NCBI GenBank assembly: GCA_040007395.1
Contig: JBDTVG010000273.1
Coordinates: 1 to 12,676, forward strand
From: DATGFK01 sp040007395
Lineage (GTDB): Bacteria; Chloroflexota; Anaerolineae; Aggregatilineales; UBA2796
DNA length: 12,676 nt
Direction: 5' to 3'
Below are positions 6,811 through 12,676 of this stretch, one piece after another (the stretch's first letter is position 1; every line of letters starts with the position of its first letter). The position numbers and the translations under genes were made by a program. The notes under the pieces are model-generated. The model did no database searches. It saw nothing but the letters and a program-made list of their open reading frames with translations, and was not told where the DNA came from.

Positions 6811-8364
6811 TTACCTATCTTCATGGAGTGCTGCCAGCATCTCGGCACGAAAATCGAGCATTCGCTGCACATCAGTAAGCATGACCAAGGCATTCTTTGA
6901 ATGATCAGGCCGTGGCGACAGTTGATAGCGCAAATCAGGCAGCATATAATAGGCAAATCCTTTGAGCAGGGCGTGAATTGTGCCGTTCGTGGTATCTTTG
7001 CCCGCTTGCAAAGCCGATTGCAAACTTTCCAAAAACACTTGGGTGAGATCCCGGCTCCACGGATGCCGGAGATTTTTTAACAGCGGCATCGCAGGGTTCC
7101 CGCCAAGGAAGCCTTTCTGCCGCAGCCAAGGTACTGCCAGCGCTTCACATTGCTCTGGTGTGAGTATCTGTACAATGCTGTCGATCCACTTTGAATGATT
7201 TTCCGCCACGTATTGATTCGTCGGAAGCGCTATCTGCGACGCGTCATAAAGTACAGGCAGCAGTTCGGCACCAAATTGCCAGTCTGCGATCCGGTTGATT
7301 GCCACGCTCCACGCCTGCCAGAAAACCTCTGGACATTCGCTGTGTGCTGCCGCCCAGATCAGATCGTGCTGGCTTACGTTCCATTTCGTGAGCCAATAGG
7401 AGGGTGGGACAAAGCTCAGGATTTGTGTGACCCACCACAACGATTGCTTTAGGAAAGGACTGCGTAACAGTAGATCTTTTTGAATGCCATCGTGCTCCAA
7501 CTCCTGCGTATATTCCGGTGCTGCCAAGATCAGTTTTAGTTGTCCCCCTAACAGAGTGCGGTGCGGCTTTATGATTTTTTCGGCTCGCTCAATCATGCGT
7601 TGTACCAATGGCGATTGTGGTAACCGCGCCAGAAGATCGGCAGCCAGGGTACGAACATCCTTAACCGTGCTGTGCAACGCCGTTTCCAATACTGGTACAT
7701 CCTCCTCGGTCAAACCAATACGCATCAAGGCCAGGAATTCAGGCTGGATGCCGCCTTCCTTTTTCGACTGGTTGGTAAGCAGTTGACGGGCCCGCCTTGA
7801 GTTGCTTTTTCGCAGCGTTTCGAACAGTGTTATCCTTGCTTCCAACGTCCCTTTGGACCAGATTCTGTCGGTGTCCGTGATCTCAAACCATTTCCAGCCC
7901 TGATCTTTGATCTGCTCCGCAAGCCAATGGCCTCGTGCTCCGATCAGCGGTGTAATCAGATCGCGGAGTTCTTTGCGGTTGCGTCCCAGAGTCAGCAGTG
8001 TCGGCAGATATTCTTCGGGGAGTCGCTTTCCAAGCACCGCTGCTTCTCGCAACCATTCGGGCATCACATCCTGATACTGACCCTTCAACATAAGCATGAA
8101 ATACTGCATGGCACGTTCGCTGAGGAGCGGGCTGTCCTCTACAGGGCAGGGGATCGCTGGTCGACGATGATCATGCCCAGGAATGTATCCAGCCTTTTCT
8201 TGAAGTGCCCACGTTGCCACTGCTGTCATGAGTTGCTTCACGCGATCCGCTGGATCAGGCTGCGCTAGCATGGTAGGCAGTGAACTCATGTTGGTGGGCA
8301 GATTCACCGGGCGCTGTGCCGTTCCTAGTGCAGCGGTGCTTAGAAGCTCATCGTTCAGGCTCAT
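6811..8364 (-). CDS. DUF5691 family protein
   Basis: The protein has 517 residues from the ATG at 8364. That codon overlaps the SWIM gene stop by one base (TGATG) and has GAGG eight bases upstream. The open frame extends to 8475, but the extra 37 residues read the SWIM gene's 3' end out of frame. The start MSLNDELLSTAALGTAQRP is typical of the family. The rest is a long, mostly alpha-helical protein with HEAT-like character: repeated leucine-rich helices around LETALHSTVKDVRTLAADLLARLP suggest an alpha-solenoid scaffold. No catalytic motif is visible. A role as a scaffold or substrate binder for the MoxR/VWA machine is inferred from gene order only. Confidence 0.85.
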   Translation of the reverse strand: MSLNDELLSTAALGTAQRPVNLPTNMSSLPTMLAQPDPADRVKQLMTAVATWALQEKAGYIPGHDHRRPAIPCPVEDSPLLSERAMQYFMLMLKGQYQDVMPEWLREAAVLGKRLPEEYLPTLLTLGRNRKELRDLITPLIGARGHWLAEQIKDQGWKWFEITDTDRIWSKGTLEARITLFETLRKSNSRRARQLLTNQSKKEGGIQPEFLALMRIGLTEEDVPVLETALHSTVKDVRTLAADLLARLPQSPLVQRMIERAEKIIKPHRTLLGGQLKLILAAPEYTQELEHDGIQKDLLLRSPFLKQSLWWVTQILSFVPPSYWLTKWNVSQHDLIWAAAHSECPEVFWQAWSVAINRIADWQFGAELLPVLYDASQIALPTNQYVAENHSKWIDSIVQILTPEQCEALAVPWLRQKGFLGGNPAMPLLKNLRHPWSRDLTQVFLESLQSALQAGKDTTNGTIHALLKGFAYYMLPDLRYQLSPRPDHSKNALVMLTDVQRMLDFRAEMLAALHEDR

Positions 8365-9749
8365 CAAACAGCCCTCGCTCCACTGAAATCGACAAATCGT
8401 ATGCTGTGTCGAGGATGTGTCTGCCGATTGTAGGGGACGAAGGCTCCTAACGGCATGAATTCCACACCGTCCCAAACACCAGTAACGGTGATGGGAGAAT
8501 CGCCGCTGATTGCCATCAATATCCAGCGATTCTGGAAACGCTCAGAAATAGGCAGATACACTTGTTCTTCATCTCGGATGACCCATCCGCCGTCATAGCG
8601 CGTCGGGATCACATTTTGAAGGATCATGGGGAACGCGGTTAGCCAGAGATTGGATGCTACCGCATGAGCATACATTGTGAGCGCCCTATTCACAGTTGTG
8701 CCCTGCGTTGTATGATCTGACATCGGTTCTCCGTAGCTGTTGCGGATAAAAGCCCGCAACGGATATCCACTGTCAAAATAGACAAGCTCTACATCCAGTG
8801 ATTGTCCAGGCATAAACTGTGTCTTGAACGGCTCATCTCCTGTCGAAAATTCGAGCAGAAGTGCATCCTGATCTGTACTTTCACCGCACAACCAGGTTCG
8901 CTGTGTGCGGAACCAAGAATCAGAGTCCAGCAATTCCTTCCCTGTAACGAGCCATTGATCCCGGATTCCTTCCTGATCGGGAATCTCGTCCTGTTTCTGG
9001 TGCCAACCAATTGCGGTGCGAATATCCCCCTGAACTCCAAGCGGTAGACTGTCGAAACGTTGAAAAGCTTCGATGAGCAAATACAAGCTGCCTAGCTCTT
9101 TCAAAAGCCGTTCCATCCAGTTGCCACCAGCAACTGCAATACTCCCCATTTGTCTGAGCCAAGATGCCAGCCCTGGCGCTTGCACATCAATCAGGCGCTC
9201 GGAACGCGAATCCCAATACTCATATTGCCGGATACGTGGATCAGATATTCCGAACTGGATCATGCTTTGCAGCCACTGTGAAAGGTCTTCAATGCCATGA
9301 GTAATCCGCGCTCGCCGTTCCGCCAGCAGTCGGGTCTGAAGATCGGCGGAGGGCAAGACGCGATTATGTTTCTGGTCAAGTTGCTTCCGAGCACGGCGCG
9401 CGTCCTGGTCATAGGTCTCCTGAACGAAGTCCGGCGCTTCTCGCAACGAAAACAAATCAGGCTGCTCTATCCCAAGCAGCAGTAGGGCAACTCCATGCTC
9501 ACAGTGATTATGTGATCTGCATGTGCAATGCAACGCAGGCCGCAAATTGCGAGGACTACGCTGAAATTTCAGTAAGTCTACTGTAACCTGATACGTCTCT
9601 CTACCATCGGGCAAACTGCCCCACAGGTTGTAATTATCATGGCCTAGACCCGACCAATATGCCAATTTGATCCGTTTTGCTGCCGCTGTCTTTCCAGTTC
9701 CAACAAGGCGTATGATTTGTTCTGGTGTCCACTGTTTAAGCATCATCAT
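8364..9749 (-). CDS. SWIM zinc finger protein (first gene of operon)
   Basis: The protein has 461 residues. The SWIM motif CxCx(n)CxH is complete at C75, C77, C83 and H85 (LHCTCRSHNHCEH), preceded by a small beta-rich segment (YWSGLGHDNYNLWGSLPDG). SWIM domains bind zinc and are thought to contact DNA or proteins. In this operon type the domain sits at the N terminus of a 400-500 residue protein whose remainder is uncharacterised. Three ATG codons in a row (9749, 9746, 9743) make the exact start uncertain. The nearest Shine-Dalgarno-like AAGG is about 14 bases away, so initiation may be weak. It leads the five-gene operon and overlaps the next gene by one base. Confidence 0.88.
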   Translation of the reverse strand: MMMLKQWTPEQIIRLVGTGKTAAAKRIKLAYWSGLGHDNYNLWGSLPDGRETYQVTVDLLKFQRSPRNLRPALHCTCRSHNHCEHGVALLLLGIEQPDLFSLREAPDFVQETYDQDARRARKQLDQKHNRVLPSADLQTRLLAERRARITHGIEDLSQWLQSMIQFGISDPRIRQYEYWDSRSERLIDVQAPGLASWLRQMGSIAVAGGNWMERLLKELGSLYLLIEAFQRFDSLPLGVQGDIRTAIGWHQKQDEIPDQEGIRDQWLVTGKELLDSDSWFRTQRTWLCGESTDQDALLLEFSTGDEPFKTQFMPGQSLDVELVYFDSGYPLRAFIRNSYGEPMSDHTTQGTTVNRALTMYAHAVASNLWLTAFPMILQNVIPTRYDGGWVIRDEEQVYLPISERFQNRWILMAISGDSPITVTGVWDGVEFMPLGAFVPYNRQTHPRHSIRFVDFSGARAV

Positions 9750-9779
9750 GAGCTGTACTGAACCTTAGAGAATCTTAAA

Positions 9780-9812
9780 AACCCAAACATCATATCATAA
9801 GGAAGTTGGGTT
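9780..9812 (-). promoter_or_regulatory. Possible promoter/operator of the SWIM operon
   Basis: On the minus strand two overlapping TATGAT -10 boxes occur at 9789-9799, 40-50 bases ahead of the first gene of the operon. They sit exactly within an inverted repeat, AACCCAA (9780-9786) and TTGGGTT (9806-9812). No good -35 box is seen, which would fit an activator-dependent promoter. Operator function is inferred from position only. Confidence 0.35.
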
Positions 9813-9978
9813 GAATAGTCTGGAGTTTGGACTTAAAGCAATGTAGGTTCTGGATGAAACCGATAGGCATTACCCAACGATACCACAATCGAAGCTTATG
9901 GTTTACGAGTAGCTGACCAATAATCATCCACCGATTTCACTGAGGGACGTTTTTCGTCGTAGAGTATTGAGATAACGA
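9813..9978. other. Intergenic stretch, nothing recognised
   Basis: Between the SWIM operon promoter region and the end of the broken HTH gene I see no coding frame with a credible start, no RNA gene and no strong hairpin. A terminator for the HTH gene would be expected here, but none is obvious. Confidence 0.5.
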
Positions 9979-10237
9979 TCAGCCTGACCGTTTCATATTT
10001 TGGATAATCCAGCGAATGCGTGAAACACTCAAACCATAGATTTGGGCTAATGTTGTCACGGTGTCACCTTTTAAGTGTCGCTGATAAATTTCATCATTCC
10101 GAAATCCATTATATGGTCGCACCGGGAATATAGAGTAAATATGCTGTAGAAGTACTTTGACACACGTGTCAGGATCAAGCAGCACGAGTGGGTACTCTGG
10201 TGGGTCGAAATCCCTCTAGGGGCATAATACGGGACAT
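9979..10237 (-). pseudogene. Small HTH protein, frameshifted
   Basis: Two overlapping frames join into one sensible protein of about 85 residues. The first starts at ATG 10237 and reads MSRIMPLEGF. The second continues DPPEYPLVLLDPDT and ends at 9979. The switch occurs at TTT (10208-10210): removing one T restores the frame. The C-terminal half reads RNDEIYQRHLKGDTVTTLAQ and then YGLSVSRIRWIIQ, a classic helix-turn-helix resembling the C-terminal part of the Mor transcription activator family. The product would be a small DNA-binding regulator. If the frameshift is real, only a 67-residue version from GTG 10185 could be made, keeping the HTH. Neither start has a strong ribosome site. Sequencing error is an equally good explanation. 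Confidence 0.65.
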
Positions 10238-10281
10238 CTCATTAGAACTCTCTGCTGCTGCCGGTTTACAAGTATCGTGAC

Positions 10282-10304
10282 CGCGTCGATGAGTCATCGA
10301 CGCG
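10282..10304. repeat. Perfect 23-base palindrome
   Basis: The arms CGCGTCGATGA and TCATCGACGCG (11 bases each) flank one central G. In RNA this gives a stem of eight or nine pairs with a small loop. It lies between the end of the thioredoxin-like gene (10437) and the start of the HTH gene (10237), both on the minus strand. It may therefore be a transcription terminator for the former, although no T-run follows on that strand, or a dimeric protein-binding site. Confidence 0.6.
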
Positions 10305-10322
10305 CTTGAATTTATTGGATCG

Positions 10323-10337
10323 ACCCAACAATTGGGT
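10323..10337. repeat. Short inverted repeat ACCCAA-CAA-TTGGGT
   Basis: Six-base arms are separated by three bases, 86 bases upstream of the HTH gene start. The same ACCCAA/TTGGGT half-sites flank the SWIM operon -10 boxes with a wider spacer. It is a possible regulator site, but short enough to occur by chance. The remaining bases between 10238 and 10436 contain nothing else I recognise. Confidence 0.35.
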
Positions 10338-10436
10338 GTGATTAGTCTGGACAGACACCCGAAAAATTGCGTCGCCATCGGTCACATTTATAAGGGTATC
10401 GTTGGCAGTGATGAGATGCATCGCCTTTGCTGTGCA

Positions 10437-11522
10437 TCAGCCGAACGTGAACGCAAGCGTCTCCACGCCGGGAGCGAGAAACTCAATCTCAAACTGTCGA
10501 TCAGCAATGGGTCCCGGTTGACGGATCAACTGGTATAGTCGCTGGTCAGTAACCATGCCGTTGCCCTGCTCGTCAACGTCAGTTCCATGGGCAGCGGTTG
10601 GCGACTGGCCATCGATGAACACGCGAAACCGCACAGAAGTTCCCGGTGCTGCTGGTCCCATGACAAGATGAAGGTCGCGGGCGTGGAAGCGGTAGACGAT
10701 CCGCCCATTGGCTTGGTTTAGCACCGTCGCCTGTCGCCCCACCGTCCAATCACCAGACAGCGCCCACTGATTGAGTGATAAATGCGCGGGGGCTGTATAG
10801 ACATGAGGCTGACCCAATACCGCCCCACTAGGAGAGGCAAAGTTCTCGGTGCGGTCATAGCCAACATAGTTTTCCGGCGACCGCAAGTCGCCCCAATCGG
10901 CGGCAACTTCCAAACCAGTGGCCTCGACCGTAACCAATCCACTCGGAATGCCGCCACTTCGAGCCTCGGCTAACAATTGTTGAATAATCTTTTCCGATTG
11001 TTCGTAGTCGCCCTCGCCGAACTGATGATGTCGAATATGCCCCTGTGCATCGATGAAATACAGGGCCGGCCAATAGTGGTTGTTGAAAGCATTCCATACT
11101 GCATATTCGTTATCGATCGCGATGGGATAATTAACCCTCATGCCTGTCGCCGCTTGCCGCACATTATCGATGTTGTGCTCAAAGGGGAACTCTGGTGTAT
11201 GTACCCCGATCACTACCAGCCCCTGATCCTTGTATTTCTCGGCCCACGCACGGACATAGGGTAGGCTACGTAGCCAATTAATGCAGGTGTATGTCCAAAA
11301 GTCAACGAGCACAACTTTTCCGCGCAGGCTGGATGTGGTCAAGGGGGGTGAGTTGAGCCACTCGGTCGCGTCACCAAGTGAAGGCATCTCACCCTCGATG
11401 GATAATTGACCTCCTATGTGTATCATCTGATCCTCCTTACTCTTGGTCTCGTTCAAAGTCACGATAGTAACCCCAATGGCGATGACGAACATGGCGGCTG
11501 CCAAGATCGGAATTGCTTTCAT
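10437..11522 (-). CDS. Membrane-anchored thioredoxin-fold protein, DipZ-like C-terminal domain
   Basis: The protein has 361 residues, with AAAGG about nine bases before ATG 11522. Residues 4-23 form a single hydrophobic segment (signal anchor), so the rest should lie outside the membrane. Residues about 45-185 are an AhpC/TSA-TlpA-type thioredoxin fold: FWTYTCINWLRSLPYV (75-90), GVHTPEFPFEH and the cis-proline region YWPALYFID (P152). Only C80 of the usual CxxC is present and the second position is W83, a variant I recall in many relatives. Residues about 200-361 match the beta-rich C-terminal domain that follows thioredoxin in DipZ proteins, but the CcdA-like membrane part is missing. The likely role is extracytoplasmic thiol redox or peroxide handling. 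The broken hydrolase gene lies 78 bases upstream on the same strand and may be co-transcribed. Confidence 0.85.
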   Translation of the reverse strand: MKAIPILAAAMFVIAIGVTIVTLNETKSKEDQMIHIGGQLSIEGEMPSLGDATEWLNSPPLTTSSLRGKVVLVDFWTYTCINWLRSLPYVRAWAEKYKDQGLVVIGVHTPEFPFEHNIDNVRQAATGMRVNYPIAIDNEYAVWNAFNNHYWPALYFIDAQGHIRHHQFGEGDYEQSEKIIQQLLAEARSGGIPSGLVTVEATGLEVAADWGDLRSPENYVGYDRTENFASPSGAVLGQPHVYTAPAHLSLNQWALSGDWTVGRQATVLNQANGRIVYRFHARDLHLVMGPAAPGTSVRFRVFIDGQSPTAAHGTDVDEQGNGMVTDQRLYQLIRQPGPIADRQFEIEFLAPGVETLAFTFG

Positions 11523-11552
11523 TTGGAACGCCTTTCATCGGGTTGGGTCTCT

Positions 11553-11571
11553 ATCTCTGAATTCTAGAGAT
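11553..11571. repeat. Small inverted repeat between hydrolase and thioredoxin-like gene
   Basis: ATCTCT (11553-11558) and AGAGAT (11566-11571) flank a seven-base loop that contains an EcoRI-like GAATTC. The hairpin is weak and has no T-run on the minus strand. It could slow transcription between the two genes but is not a convincing terminator. Confidence 0.25.
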
Positions 11572-11600
11572 GCTTGCTTTCTCAACTATCAACACGCCAA

Positions 11601-12534
11601 TCAATAGCTATCGACCTCAAGGATCGCTTCGGCAAAGGCTTGGGGTGCCTCCTGCGGCAGATTATGTCCTATACCACCTTCGATGAGTCGGTGTGCATAT
11701 TTGCCCGAAAATTTACTGGCATAAGCACTACTGTCCAGATGTGGCGCACCATTGGCATCCCCTTCAAGGGTAATGGTGGGCACCGTGATGACCGGATTTT
11801 TGGCGAGTCGCTGTTCCAGATCAGCATATTCTGGCTCGCTATCAGCCAACCCAAGCCGCCATCGGTAATTATGGATGACGATTTCGACATGATCTGGGTT
11901 GTCGAGCGCCGCAGCGCTCCGATCGAAGGTCGCATCATCGAAGTTCCACTGTGGCGATGCGATCTGCCAGATGAGCTTGGCAAACTCATGACGGTATTTT
12001 TCATAGCCCGCCCGACCACGTTCTGTAGCAAAATAGAACTGGTACCACCATTGGAGTTCCGCCTTTGGCGGCAGCGGCATTTTGCCCAGCCTCTTGGCTA
12101 CCGATCAGATAGCCACTCACCGCGACGAGGGCTTTGGCACGCTCCGGCCAGAGCGCCGCGATAATATCGGCTGACCGCGCTCCCCAATCGTAACCAGCCA
12201 GAATTGCCTTCTCGATCTTCAGTGCATCCATCAAGGCGATGGTATCGAGCGCGACCGCCGACGGTTGCCCATTCCGGAAAGTAGCGTTCGACAGAAAGCG
12301 CGTCGTGCCATAGCCGCGCAAATACGGCACGATCACCCGATAGCCCACTCCCGCCAGAATCGGCACGACATCAATGAAGCTGTGAATATCGTAGGGCCAG
12401 CCGTGAAGTAGCATGACGGCCTGACCATCGATAGGACCGACTTCCACGTATCCAACATTCAGGACTCCTGCATTAATCTGCTTCGGCGTGCTGAAGGCCA
12501 TATAGGTTTCAGACCTAAAGGTTGTCACATCCAT
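11601..12534 (-). pseudogene. Alpha/beta hydrolase, epoxide hydrolase-like, frameshifted
   Basis: Two frames give one protein of about 310 residues. The first runs from ATG 12534 (GGAG eight bases upstream; an earlier ATG at 12558 lacks a site) to SGYLIGSQEAG. The second resumes with MPLPPKAELQWWYQFYF and ends at 11601. One extra base at GGG (12085-12087) or the adjoining AAAA (12080-12083) causes the shift, and removing it restores the family sequence. The oxyanion motif is HGWP (44-47). The nucleophile elbow is GYDWG with D116, an Asp as in epoxide hydrolases and haloalkane dehalogenases. The catalytic His lies in GGIGHNLPQEAP. The usual acid region reads GDANG. As written, the product would stop after about 177 residues without cap or His and be inactive. 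Recent decay or a sequencing error are both possible. Confidence 0.8.
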
Positions 12535-12573
12535 ACGAGTCTCTCCAGTTGAATGCACTTAGATGTTGTCTCG

Positions 12574-12611
12574 TGGGAATACACGCATATATTATTGTGC
12601 GTGTATTCCCA
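12574..12611. repeat. Perfect 14-base inverted repeat upstream of the hydrolase
   Basis: TGGGAATACACGCA (12574-12587) is exactly repeated in inverted form (12598-12611) around an AT-rich ten-base spacer. It begins 40 bases upstream of the hydrolase start. There is no T-run on either side, so a terminator is less likely than an operator or a structured leader. On the minus strand the AT-rich spacer contains TAATAT, a possible -10 element. Confidence 0.7.
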
Positions 12612-12613
12612 GT

Positions 12614-12676
12614 CCCGATTCGGGTCATATGCTAGTTCGAAAAACGCAGACAAAATGTCTTTCGGTGGGTAGGGTT
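12614..12676. other. Window edge, no gene seen
   Basis: Two tiny inverted repeats occur: CCCGA-T-TCGGG at 12614-12624 and AGACA-AAA-TGTCT further on. No coding frame is visible before the window ends. Confidence 0.4.

Noticed and set aside
6795..6956. N-terminal extension of the MoxR protein
   Set aside because: It overlaps the DUF5691 coding end, is Cys-rich noise and lacks a ribosome site, unlike the ATG at 6794.
8365..8475. N-terminal extension of the DUF5691 protein
   Set aside because: It reads the end of the SWIM gene out of frame. The ATG at 8364 has a ribosome site and starts with the family-typical sequence.
10185..10378. A 67-codon minus-strand frame as a separate gene
   Set aside because: Only its part from ATG 10237 to the TTT run (10208-10210) looks like protein, and it continues naturally in the HTH frame. 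The upstream part lacks a ribosome site.
10332..10538. A 68-codon + strand open frame
   Set aside because: It overlaps the 3' end of the thioredoxin-like gene, has no ribosome site and no recognisable motif.
11574..12164. A 196-codon open frame on the + strand
   Set aside because: It is antisense to the hydrolase, whose motifs and Shine-Dalgarno site are clear on the other strand. The + frame shows no recognisable domain and no ribosome site.

Overview
The window looks like bacterial chromosomal DNA of roughly balanced base composition. The best guess for the host is a filamentous or soil member of Chloroflexota, at low confidence. It rests on the five-gene SWIM/DUF5691/MoxR/DUF5682/VWA set, which I associate with Chloroflexota, Actinomycetota and Cyanobacteria, and on a zinc-ribbon SDR of a type I know mainly from eukaryotes and a few bacteria. 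No rRNA, ribosomal protein or other taxonomic marker is present.

Layout. (1) Positions 1-452, + strand: four tightly packed tRNA genes, read from the anticodon loops as Arg(TCT), Trp(CCA), Cys(GCA) and Val(GAC). They are two copies of one two-tRNA unit repeated at a 208-base period. tRNAs 1 and 3 share a body, as do 2 and 4, and only the anticodon arms differ. All four have a six-pair T stem on a seven-pair acceptor (13 pairs in total) and a reduced D loop. (2) Positions 468-2285, + strand: an unusual three-part protein starting only 15 bases after the last tRNA. It has a DUF6602-like nuclease-fold domain with altered key residues, a four-cysteine zinc ribbon and an atypical short-chain dehydrogenase. 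(3) Positions 9749-2264, - strand: a compact five-gene operon in the order SWIM zinc finger, DUF5691, MoxR AAA+ ATPase, DUF5682, VWA/CoxE-like protein. Three of the four junctions overlap by 1-4 bases, and internal Shine-Dalgarno sites fix the starts of the downstream genes. The operon meets the fusion gene tail to tail, with a 22-base overlap. (4) Positions 9750-10436: mostly non-coding, with a small HTH gene broken by one frameshift, a perfect 23-base palindrome and two ACCCAA/TTGGGT inverted repeats. (5) Positions 10437-12534, - strand: a membrane-anchored thioredoxin-fold protein with a DipZ-like C-terminal domain and, upstream of it, an alpha/beta hydrolase of the epoxide hydrolase type, also broken by a single-base frameshift. 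A perfect 14-base inverted repeat lies just upstream of the hydrolase.

How the genes work together. The MoxR and VWA proteins are the usual ATPase/metal-site adaptor pair that remodels target proteins. The SWIM, DUF5691 and DUF5682 proteins are probably the substrate-recognition or effector parts of the same machine, whose target is unknown. The tRNA array and the fusion gene form a second, co-oriented unit and are the most unusual part of the window. The thioredoxin-like and hydrolase genes look like ordinary envelope or stress metabolism. Two genes in 2.2 kb each carry one extra base in or beside a short homopolymer run, so decay and residual sequencing error both remain possible.
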